From Cristatella mucedo (Eukaryota; Bryozoa; Phylactolaemata; Cristatellidae), in assembly GCA_009760855.2 (NCBI GenBank), contig WPIO01000018.1, forward strand, positions 284,001 through 348,000: a stretch of 64,000 nt of DNA, in the 5' to 3' direction. Positions 11,835 to 23,100 of the stretch are shown here, in pieces. The position numbers and the translations under genes were made by a program. Numbering within the stretch: the stretch's first letter is position 1; every line of letters starts with the position of its first letter. The notes under the pieces were generated by a model. It was not told the DNA's origin. It saw only the letters and a list, made by a program, of their open reading frames with translations, and made no database searches.

Positions 11835-12120
11835 AGCAAGAATCGAGACTCAGTCGCTGCTTGCTGGTCTGCCAGCCTGCGAAATCAGGCGCTTACAGCC
11901 CGTGCAAAACGATGCAGCTAGGTTTGTCTGTCGTGAGAGTCGCAGTTGCCAAATCACACCATTTCTCGCCGGCCTGCATTTGCTCCCAACAAGCAGCGAA
12001 TCGACTTCAAGGTTTTCTCGCTCACTTTTAGGTCCCTTCATTCTTTGGCTCCAGCCTATCTATCAAGTCTACTCGCCCACCTCGCTAAGCATCGTACCAA
12101 CCACTTTTTGGAATCTATTA
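11835..12120 (+). mobile_element. L2-type LINE, RT C-terminal fragment (5' part)
   Basis: Frames split by a frameshift encode SLLAGLPACEIRRLQPVQND and then the HIAPAYLSS-like block found in the intact frame at 40572-42017. It is interrupted by SINE2 and resumes at 12273. Confidence 0.85.
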
Positions 12121-12272
12121 TACAATAATAATAATAATTCATTTGCATAGCGCCCCAAGAGTACTTAATTTCTATTCAGGCGCTTCACATATGCCTCAGG
12201 GCTCGAGACCACAACCTCAGCCAGGCCTTGGTCGGGGCGAGCACCTTAACCACTGGACCAAACCAGCTCGGC
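12121..12272 (-). mobile_element. SINE2 (tRNA head, L2 tail) inserted in L2
   Basis: Minus-strand order: a tRNA-like head (GCTGGTTTGGTCCAGTGGTT, A-box region; GTCTCGAGCCC, weak B box), then a tail GTGAAGCGCCTGAATAGAAA followed by GGGGCGCTATGCAAATGAAT and (TTA)n. The tail is the L2 3' end. GAATCTA occurs at 12111-12117 and again at 12273-12279, giving a target-site duplication inside the host L2. Confidence 0.9.
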
Positions 12273-12660
12273 GAATCTAATCGTTTATCTATACCTATTG
12301 CGAATCTCAAATCATTTGGAGACCGTGCCTTTAGTTCGTGCGCTCGGAAAGCCTGAAGCGCACTCCGGACTTTCGCCACGACATCCACTGACTTGACCAC
12401 GTTTAAAAAGAAAATGAAAATGCACCTATTCATCGCAGCATTTAGCGGATCCGTGTGATTCGTCTTTTGTGTGCTGACGCCGTGCAGTCTGCCACTAACC
12501 ATATTTACATGCTAACCCTGTACATGTCACCTCTAAGCGCGATATGCTTGCTATTCATTGAGCATGCTACCGCTAATCATTTGAACCTGCTGTAATGACA
12601 GCAAATGTAAAGCGCCTAGAAAGAGACCGAGTTTTCTCCAGGTGCTTTAAAAAATGTAAT
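12273..12660 (+). mobile_element. L2-type LINE, RT end and 3' UTR
   Basis: It continues the L2 interrupted at 12120: the FGDRAFSS-like coding end, the stop region and a 3' UTR ending in TGTAAAGCGCCTAGAAAGAG and a short tail. The ORF is broken. Confidence 0.88.
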
Positions 12661-15600
12661 AGTATCTCGAGGCGAATTTCATTTGGGTGCTTGGTCTCGG
12701 GGCACATGTCATTCGGTCGATGCGGATTTTGAAACTGCTGGATAAGCTGACCTTGCCAAGTAACTAGTTACTGCTTCTCGCCCGTGACAACTAAATGAGA
12801 GCGAGTGGGTCTCGCGAAGATGCCATTTGCAAAACAGCTCCAGGCTGGCGCTGATGGAGAGTCGATGGTTTGTCTCCTCAGTAACTGGCTTGAAGGCCGA
12901 TAGTGGGCAGCCAAGATTGGGAGTTCCACGAACGACTTCCGGGTCTCTCAAGGCTTTGCTGCCTACTTGAAAAAACCGTCGTCGCCTTTCTTATCGCATT
13001 GTCGATAGCGCTCGGTCAAAAACAGTCCCAAAGACAATGCGCACAATGCCTTTCACTCAGCCAACCGTGCCGATCACATGCTCTCAGTGATCGACTGCTG
13101 TGTTGACAGAGCGAAAAGAGTTTCAACATGTGCTGCTTTACCTCGCACTTCGGCTACTTTTCAAGACAACTAACTTAAAAGTGCTTGGAGCTCCTGCAAG
13201 CAAAACGGACAGTTTTACGGATAACGATGATGCTCGATTAATGGCAAACCTCGAGCAAGCAAATACGACCAAGTTCACTCCTGCTCCTACTTGTATCTGA
13301 AGTACTAAGAAATATAAGCGGCGATCCTGGGATCTCTAAAAGGCTCAGAGAACCACACTGAGACGCCGATGAAGCCAGTTTAGCGCTAGGAGGAACCGAA
13401 CCAATTTGCAATTTGAAGGACTTTCGAGTTGAAGCCAGTGATCCGAAATAGCGTACACAAACTCGTGCTCTTGTCAAAAGTCATACAACGAATCGCTTAC
13501 AATTATAAGTTTCTTTCAATGTCCTCTCCTCCAACATCTGCGAGTAATCTGGGTGAACCATTGCAAAATCACCTTTTGCTAGCTGATTGCGATATACTGT
13601 ACCGCAAAGACCTTGCTACAAACGCAGTGTGCAGATTCGATGTTCTGTAATAACTAGGGCACAAACGCAGCGCTCGAAAACGGTACTAGTCTCAGCCGAT
13701 GAACTTGTGAGCCTGAACTTGCATCGCGGCTTGTGAGCTGACTGCTGCACCACCAACGCATGCCGACTGTAGTAAGCATACGACAGTGGCGAAGAGTGCT
13801 CATACCTTCAAATAATATGTCTACATCCATAACGTAGACAAATCTGTCAGCAGTGGAGGGCGTCAGGTGTTCCACAGCGGCCACGGCCTACTCAAATGGC
13901 TCAGCGTCCTAGGGCTCAAATACCAATGCCGAGTTCGGAATCGAAACTGACTGCTTATCTCGCGGCCTTGTCTTTATCTCCTTAGATTATCTCCTAATCG
14001 GTTCCTAGCCATTACAATTCCGGAACCACGAATAACGATCGCCAGTCATAATCCGGCTGATTTAGCTAGTAGCCGTTTCAACCTAGATGCCCGCACAGAC
14101 GTCATCTACCATAGCCAATGCACGAGGATGCAATGAGACACTTTAGCGACGGCACACAAATTAGCTATGAGGTTCGCCAGTTGCGAATGCCGAAACGCCA
14201 CCACCTCACCGCTTTCATCTGACATGCACTGTGTCTGCTTTAAGTGGCACACCGAAGTCAGTCTTGCCGTTCGCCTCAAGGCGTCATTTTCTTGTTTGGC
14301 CTTGTCTGAAATACATACTCCACATGCTCCTCTGGCTTGGGCCAGTTAGCAGTGCCACTTGCCATCCTCAAATCTTTATAGACCATGCGTTCAGTTCCGA
14401 CAAGTCTTACGTCTCCATATACGAAATAGTTCGCTTGACAGAATGAAAGCGCTGAGATCTAGCCTTTCATCATTGCACTGCCCTTGTTCAGGGAGGGTCC
14501 TTGACGCGCTCAAGCTTGCGGCAATTACACATGTTATCGCCAATCGGTTCGTGTGCTAACTTCCCAGACTATATAAAGGGCCTAGCAAAAGATGTTTAGT
14601 TGATTCGGTGCCCCATGTACTTCGATTGCGGCAATTAAATTACTCATGCCATGTCCACTGCTCATGTAACTCCTACGTACCACGTGGTTGTCCAACTTTA
14701 TAGTCGCTAAGATTGGAATCTGCGGGCCGCTCAAATCGTCTCGAAGCCGACCTGGTTTATAAATCCCTGAACGAGGTGACTGAAGACACCTGCACACCAA
14801 AAGGCCGGGGAACGGGTTACCAGTTCACCGAGCACATCTATCGTATTGACTCGACTCAACTCGGCAGCAGAATACTTAACAAACATGGTTGTCGATTAGC
14901 TATTGACAAAGTTGGGAAAAGAGGTGAATGGCTCCACAATCACTTGATTGGAGTGTTCCCAGTATTTCGTGAAAGCCACTATCGGGCATGTTGACCGCGA
15001 AGTAATCTGCAGCCTTCACGGCCAGCACGAACAGCACACGAGAGCTCGCCGCGCCCTCAGCACTCGACGAATTCGCTTTGACTGCTCTCGTCAAGCGATG
15101 GCCACCGGCAGACAGGGGCCCGAAGCCGCGAAACAGGCAGCCTGCCTGCTGGTTCCCCTGCAGCAGGCAGGCACGGTGATCAGCAATAAGTGAGGCGACA
15201 AATGCAAGGGTGCAATCAACGCGACGCGATTTACCAATGGCAGCTTACAAATGGCATGGCAGCCGTAGGTGTCCGAAAACGCCTTCGGGCATAGAGAGAA
15301 AACCGACGGGGGGGGGGGACGAAGAACGGAGGACGAAGAACGAGCGACACTTCGTCTGTCCTCAATCCGAATCGACGCATCTGGTCCCCAGCTGCGGCTA
15401 ATCAGCCCTGACTGGCCGATGGCTTGCCGGCAACGAGCGCCGAGGGGCCATTCACCAACGAGTGAAGTGCAAGTGAAGACCGCCAAACGCACGAGAGCCA
15501 AACAAAACAGCAGAGCCGAGCGCGCGATCTGCCGAACCGTATGCCTCACGGCCCAATCATGCCGTCTCTTTAAGCCAACGCCATGCCGCCTAGACCGAGG

Positions 15601-15900
15601 GACAGCAGTATCAAGCCGGCGCGCCTTCCGGCAGCCGCTTCCGGCACCATGCCTCAAAGTCGCTCGCAGGTCGGTCGGTCGGTCTGCGCAACGCAGGCCG
15701 ACGCTGGCCGCTCACTTTCCACTCGCGCAGCTCTGCGACGCGCAGGCACCGGTCCAGCGTCTAGAGCCTCGGCGGCAGCGAGTGGGCTGGCTACGCTGCT
15801 GCTGCTGCTGCACAGGTTCTGAGCAGAGACGTCCGCGACTGAGCCGCGACTGCGCAGCAGCAGCCGGAGGCTGCGCTGCTGCTGCTGCGAGTGAGCATGC
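12661..15900. other. Downstream flank of MOGS, no supported gene
   Basis: No confident gene was found. A minus frame at 13654-13884 contains RFVYVMDVDILFEG, distantly like the first catalytic block of Penelope-type reverse transcriptases, but the rest is missing. A G run lies at 15306-15317. The GC-rich part at 15400-15900 follows the MOGS stop codon on the minus strand and may be its 3' UTR. No clear AATAAA was seen for MOGS. Confidence 0.35.
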
Positions 15901-15929
15901 ACGGTAGCTCAAGAGCTCGAGCTCTCGGG

Positions 15930-17635
15930 TCAGTACAGCTCGGCCATCATGAGAGTGAAGAGAGCCGACCAGCCGGTGAACGGATGTGAGCCCTTGCCGC
16001 GACCCGTGACGTCGTCGTACTGCTCCCAGACGTAGCCGGTGCTCGCGTACTCGCGCAGCACGTTGCCCACGACGTTGGCGCGAAGCTCGTCGTAAATCTG
16101 CTTCGCCCGCTCGCGGTGCGGCCCCTCGGTCGAGCCGTAGTGGTGCAGCGCCGACGCGGCCAGGTAGTTGACGTTGATCCAGATGGCGCCGCGCCAGTAC
16201 GGCGGGTCGTGCTCCGTGTTCCGCTTGCCGTACATGCGCGACTCTTTGGCGAGCGAGCGCAGCCCGTAGGGCGTCCACAGCAGCTCCTCGCGTCGCAGGT
16301 CGTCGAGCACGGCGCCGAGCCGCGGCGAGCGAGCGTCGAGCACGCGCAGCAGCAGCGGAAACAGGCTGACGTAGCCGTAGTAGCCGGTGACGAGCTGGTA
16401 CGACGGCTCGCCGGTGGCGACGCGCACTTTCTCGCGCGGCGGCGCACGCTGCCCGGGCTGCAGGCGCTTGGGCGGCGGCTCCTGCAGGCGCACGGCGTCC
16501 GTGTGCAGGCCGTAGTCGGCGTAGCGGCGAGACGCCTCGGACCAGTGCAGCCGGTCGAGCAGCTCGTTGTCGCGCAGGGCGTCGCGCGTCGCCTCGTACT
16601 CGGCGACGGAGGCGCTCGGCTCGCCGGCGGCGCGAGCGGCGTCGGCCATGACGGAGCTGGCGAGCGCCAGCCAGCAGCGCAGGTCGACGTGCCGCTCGCC
16701 GTCGGTCGGGTGCGACGCGCGCGGATAGTCGTCGAGGCCGGACGTGAGAGTCTTAGGGTTGAGCTCGCGCTCGGCCGAAGCGTTGCGGCCGCGCCAGCGG
16801 TACGCCGAGAACTCGGCGCCCGCCTGGCTCGAGTTGAACCAGCCGTACCAGAGGCGCAGGCGCGGGAACAGCTCGCGAACGAACCGTGCGTCGCTCGCCG
16901 ACATGGCGCCGCTTCCGGCGGCGGCGAGCCTGCGGACGACGGCCTGGAGCGGCAGGAAGAGCGTCGGCGGGTTGGCGTTCTCGTCGCGCTGGACGACGAA
17001 CTCGTCGGGAACGCGCGCCCGCGCCTCGTCGCCGAGTATCTGCTCGCGCGCTATCCAGCCGTCCACGTTTGCCAAGTTGAGCCACTGGCCGATGGCGTCT
17101 CGCGAGATGCGCTCGTCCCAGCGGCCGACGAGCAGCTGGTGGAAGCCCTCGTCCCAGAGGAAGCCGCGCGGAAAGAAGGAGCGCGACGGCACGGCCGTGT
17201 ACAGCTGCGCCGGCCACGAGTCGACCGGGGCGCCGTGGCGTCGCGACTGCACTCGCGACGCGCCGCTGAAGTAGCCGATGCCGCCGACCATGTTGCTCAG
17301 CGCGGCTCGAGCGGCGTCGACGGCGTCCGGCGCGTAGCCGCGAGCGGCGAGGCCGAACGTCGCCTCGAACTTGGCGTCGAAGGCGCTCGAGAGGCGCGCC
17401 AGCTCGGCGGGGTCGAACGCCGAGCCGTCGACGCCGCCGTTGCTGCGGCGGCTGGTCGAGACGGCAGCTTCATTGCCTTCGGTTTCTTGTTGTCCGAAGT
17501 CGCTTTGGAACGAGACGTCGAGCGAGAGCGGCAAGGTGCCGGTGATCTGGTAGATGAAGGCGTTCGGGCCCGGCGCGTCCTTCGGCACCAGCCTGCCCTT
17601 GAGTGCGACGTACTGACGGCCTGCAGCAAAGCGAC
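15930..17635 (-). CDS. MOGS: MOGS exon 4 (catalytic domain, stop codon)
   Basis: This exon carries about two thirds of the protein, including the whole GH63 (alpha/alpha)6 barrel, in one uninterrupted GC-rich frame ending ELY-TGA at 15930. The acceptor chosen is CTCCCAG|GTCGC. Two others, CAAGCAG|ATGCGC (exon start 17668) and GCTGCAG|GCCGTC (17620), keep the same phase and would change the protein by +11 or -5 residues. The open frame runs on to 17792, but the part above 17668 has no family similarity and is taken as intron. Confidence 0.93.
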
Positions 17636-20051
17636 CTGGGAGATAAGACCCGGTGACGCGGCGCGCATCTGCTTGGAGAGAAATGGTGGTCACAGTTCTC
17701 GCACGAAAGCTCCCTTCGGGGCGACTACCGCAACAGCCCAAACACGGCAAAGCACGTAGCATCGACGACGAGACACATTTGCTATTTAGCATCTAACACA
17801 AATTGGCTCAAAAAAATCTCTCGGCGACGGACCAACCGGCAACGCGTGCCGACGACAGAAAGTAAACGTACGCGTCGGAAAGGGGATTCGTCAAAGCACC
17901 TTATAACTATGGTAGAAGCAGCGAATGACCGGAAGCTTTTCACCCACGCCATTGCTAAGGGCTCCTCGGAGGGACGAAACGTGCTCTTGTATGTATGAAC
18001 AGACATTGTTGACAAACAGGCTCTCTGGAACCAAATGATTGCACAAGTTTCAGAACGGTAAACACTGTGTACGGCAGAAACTTAGAGCTATTCAGCTGCA
18101 TCAGCTGGCGAGCATGTTCTATTTTTAGACTTGGAGCTGGAGGCCGGAGCGATTATCGTTGTGGTAACTTCAGCATTGAGCGATGCCGAGTTGTCGACTG
18201 TGAGCTAAAGTTCATTCACTTCGAGGTCCTTTCATTATCTACTTCCGGGCTCACCTACCTGAAATGATTACGTAACGAACTTTCACTCATATCACGAGCT
18301 CACCAGAACGTGGCCATTTTGCTGTGCACCATTCTCAACCCTTAAGAGGTAAGTGCCTTCGATTCCTATGCTTGCAAAGCCTGCACGTCGCCGACTTACA
18401 GCCGGATGTCTATTAACGAAGCTAAAAACCCACCGATTCCTCACAGCATTCGTCACAGTCGGTGCACATTTTCCTACATCTGCTAACGTATGCTGCTAGT
18501 ATTGTGCATGCTAAGGGTAATACAAATAATGATAATCATTATAAAAGTCTATATATAGCACCCTGGGAAAACAAAATCTCTTCCCAGGCACTCTTACATG
18601 TGCTAACAAGTAAGCCTGTCAATGGGTTAGCAATACGATGCACAGTTTTATAACAAAAAGGACAGTGTGCTCAGACGGAGCAAAGGCCATATGGAAGAGG
18701 CAGGTTTGTAGCTCTATTTGGAATGTCGTCCAATCAGTAGATGGCGTATTGTCGGTCGGGATTGAGTTCAAGGTTTGGGCAGCATGGGAACTGAAGGCCC
18801 GATCTCCAAGAGATTTGAAGTTAGGGACACAAGTAGTCGACCAGAATCCAAAGAGCAGGCAAAGCATCGGGAGGCCTCATATGAAACTCACTCAGATAGG
18901 TAGGCCGAAGGAAGCCACTGAATAGTAATAAAAATAATCATACATTTGCTATAGTGCCCAAAGAGAAGTCAGTCTCTCTCCAGGCACTTTACACTTGCTG
19001 CACAGGAAGCACGATCGAAAGGTTGGTGGTAGCATCCTCAATGACAAAAAGCATAACATGGTTAGAGGTGACATGTACAAAGCCTGCATGCAAATATCGT
19101 TAGTGGCAGCACGGACCTAAAAGAGAGTGACAGACCTTGAAGACAACAAGCTGCTTACTATGTCTCGAGTGCAGATTGGTGTGATGTGTCAGCTATGAAC
19201 ATTTATGACAGACAAGCCTAGCTTCGGAGTTTAGCATTAACTGTAAGTACCTCATTGCACAGGCACAAAGCCCTACAAGAAGCAAACCACAGAAGTAGAG
19301 ATACGATGTCACAAATGCATGGGCCAGCTTGCCTGTGGTGTCCACATCTAAGCAAGCCCAAATTTCGCAATATTGAATAGGCTAAAGCAGATCGACTTGA
19401 CTGCGGAGCTGATGATATTACAGTTGCCAATCAGTTGACACGGTCCCTTTCTAGCATAGGCTAAGTGCCTAGAAAGAGATGTTTAGTCCCAGGGTGCTAC
19501 ACAAATGTATCGCACAGTCCTGATTTGGTCCAGGGGTGATAAGCTCACCTTTAAGGACCAAGGTCGTGGGCTTGAGCACTTCGGCATATGTAAAGCACCT
19601 GCATAGAGATTAAGTTCTTTTGAAGCACTATACGAAGAAATATATTTATTTGTATTAGCTGTTTCTGTTGCGAAGTCAATGCATGTCATCAATGAAGAAA
19701 ACCCTGCTACACTGCTTCACAGTCGGATGACAGTACTCCACAGATCACCTAAAACAGGTTCTGCGTTATCGCTCCCTGACTCGGGGCTTTCACTTAGCTT
19801 GCTAGCCTATTCAGGCAGTTCAAAAGAGGCCATTTTCTCACTGCTGACTCGGCTGGCTAAACAATAGTTGACGTTATTCATTCTATCATTCCTTAGTAGC
19901 GGTCAGACACTGATGCTTAAGTGACAGACAAACCGGGGATCAAACTTTCCAAAATCGTTTCCTTGCTTCCGACAACTTCCAGGTCTTCCTATAAGCCGAT
20001 TTGTATACATCTGCCAACGTTTGCATTGTTTGGTTCTTTATTAAGCTTCTT

Positions 20052-20123
<72 letters not shown>

Positions 20124-20132
20124 TGTATGTAT

Positions 20133-20177
<45 letters not shown>

Positions 20178-23100
20178 TATCTAGTCTTTATACAGAGCCA
20201 ACTTATTTAGAGCACACTATTTTCCTCAGAGAACACTTTGCAGCAGAGAACAACGCTTGTAGATGATTTGAGATATGCGACTCTCATTACATACTGAAAA
20301 GCAGGTACTGCTTGCCTAATTGAAACTCTACCAGCCGGTTCATTTTGTTCACAAAGTGTCGCCTATGCCAGTCTAACCCAGGAAGCCTATTGCTAAATTC
20401 GGAAGTGTACGGGTAAGCCATTGGCTAATCCTAACCAACTAAAGCCGTTGGCTGCCCAACTGCTAATGCCATCTTCCCGTTGTCTTCAAGTGGTGTACAT
20501 CTTCAGACAATCTGCATCAAATGACAAATTGCTTACCATGGCGAGCAACTAGACAATGGAATACTTTAGAGCCGTCACATACATCAAGCACAGTGTAGAA
20601 TAAGAACCATGACACACAGCTGCTAACTTTTTAAATAGCAGCTTGGTTACACAGCACCCAGATGTTCACCTAGACGTAAGGGAAGCTTTTACCAGCGATG
20701 GCAAGCAAACATATTGCTACTCATGGAGAATGCTAAGCTATACAAAGCAAACACATGTGCATGCTGCTCTTGCTCGCGAGTCATTACCAAGGCACAGGAG
20801 TAAATTCCTCATTCACACTTGTCTTGACAACAGCCTAAAGTAAATTCCTCATTCCTTGGCAACTGTCAATCTATGCTAAGCTATACAAATATAGCATAAA
20901 TTGACAGTTGCCAAGGAATGGGGAACTTACTTTAGGCTGTTGCCAAGATAAGTGAGAACAAGGAATTCACTTGTGTGCCTCGGCAATGGCTGCCGAGCAA
21001 GACCAGCAAGTGCCTATGCGACCACTGTTGATTGGAATCAAGTGCACAGAAGTCCACGATTAGAGCAGAGAATGCGCATACAAGGTTACAAAGGCACTCA
21101 CCCTGATTCCAGCTGAGTAGTGTCATTCCAACCATAGTAACATCTTTCACCAGCCGGCGTCCTTCAATGTATGTGATCAGATGGTTATGCTTCAGTGTTC
21201 CGGCAGCACTGGCTCCCTTAAAGTCTATTCGGAACCGCCTACCGAGAGCGGCTGCTTCACTGGGATCGGCATCACCGGTGTCACCCTTTAGACCGGCTAG
21301 CTCCCCATTCTGAAGTACTGGCTCGAATCGGCCGGCGCCCACACCTGGGCCGTCATCCACGACGTAGTACAACAGCGAAACCACCGACTGACGACTTGCT
21401 GTCAAAGTATCATCCTATAGGAGCAATGCGAGAGCTTGCTACGAGCAGTGTACGAAGCGATTGCTGAGGATCACAGCACAGCCCTTTGCAGTACAGTAGC
21501 TAATTTATTGCTCTGCCAGCATGCTCCGTGATTGCAAGATCATTACAAACGCAAGGGACTTTAAGTGACATGAAATTAAATAAATGAATGCTAGCTGATT
21601 AACAGCCTCTTTTTGTATAGCGACGGAAGAGCCTTTACGGCTATCTCCACCGCTTGCAGTGGCGATAAAGGATCGCCCACCGCAGGATTCGAACCCACGA
21701 CCTCGGGCGAGGTCGTGAAAAGCAACCGCCTTACCTAGTGAGCCATTGAGGCAATTCAATGACAATTAGAAGGATTCAAAGCACACAAGAAAGTCTGCAC
21801 ACAACTGGCTGGCTACAATCCAATAATTAGGTAAAGCAGCCGACTACCCATGTTCTTTTAGTATTACGATTAATAATAATAATAGCTGATTTAACAGCCT
21901 CTTTTGTATAGTGACAGAAGAGCCTTTACGGTTATCAACACCTCTTGCAGCGGCGATAAAAGGATCGCCCACCACAAGATTCGAAGCCACGACTTTGGGA
22001 CCGAGCTCGTGAAAAGTAACCGTCTCACCTAGTGTGCCATCACGGCTGGCTCACCAGTTTTTGGTTTTGGCCAGGTTTTGCCAAACCAGGTTTTGGCCTC
22101 TGATGCATCGGTGAGCAGTAAGTGAATCACTGGTATCCGAGTTCATACAAGTAATAACCATAGTACATGAGTCGGTACACAGGGGTAAAGAAATTCTTTA
22201 AGTTACAATCAAACTTTGGAAGATGACAATCTATTCACCGAGGAAGAGGGCAGAAACCCAGGGACTATATCATATCTAATACATAAGGTATATATTGAAT
22301 CCAGCGGTGGCAGCGGTGGCATTGACAGACACATCAACCACGGTAAAAGCCGAAGTGCCGTTCAAGCAACAAGGTGGTACAACCAATAAGTACATGAAGG
22401 TAACATAGTTTGATTTGTTGCTGTTGGAGGTCGAGCAATGAGAGAGCTGGAATGGAAGTAAACCACCAGAATGAAGCACGTCATATGCAACATGGACGAT
22501 GAAGCCTTTACCGATAAGTCGTGAGGATCAGCAAAAAAACTGGACAAAGACTGGAGATGAATATCAACAGGTCTGAACTGAAGAGAGGTCCTGCTCGGTT
22601 ACAAGTTGAGGAGATTATTAATAATAATAATTCACTTGATAAAGCGCCCTCAGAGAACTTAATCTCTCTCTGGGCGCTTTACAATATCAATGGCTTGCAA
22701 ACCGTCGCATCAGAGAGTCAAGAGATGACTTCAAAAGATAAGCAAACACGCTCTCCCATTCGTCGAAAGGCTAGTCCACTGCTTGAAAGGCACTCCTACG
22801 AGTGACTTGGCTTAGGCCTTGCTTAGGCCTTGCTTCTGCACGGAGAAAAAAAAGATCAGGAGACAAAGAAACCGAGAGAAAGATGAGGATGGACCGTGGG
22901 TGTGTGCAGCTGGGCAGAGGCAGTCGATGCCTACCCCAACAAGATCTAGGCAAAAATGAGCGAGTGAATGCATTACAAAAACACACGGACAGACATGATG
23001 AGCTGACTTGAGAGATTAACACCATTGGTCATCCGGCTTTTGAAGTGTGGGGTACCCCAGAGATCTGCTCAAAGTCCCTACCTGTAAAGATGCACAACTC

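Noticed and set aside
15269-15907. 212-codon plus frame next to the MOGS stop
   Set aside because: Arginine-rich low-complexity translation overlapping a similar minus frame. More likely MOGS 3' flank.
16116-17759. 547-codon plus-strand open frame
   Set aside because: It is the antisense of MOGS exon 4. GC-rich codons keep the opposite strand open, the translation is alanine-, arginine- and valine-rich, and it has no domain.
17636-17792. ATG at 17792 as a start for a shorter MOGS
   Set aside because: The 52 codons before the acceptor have no similarity to the family. Exons 1-3 with correct phases lie upstream.
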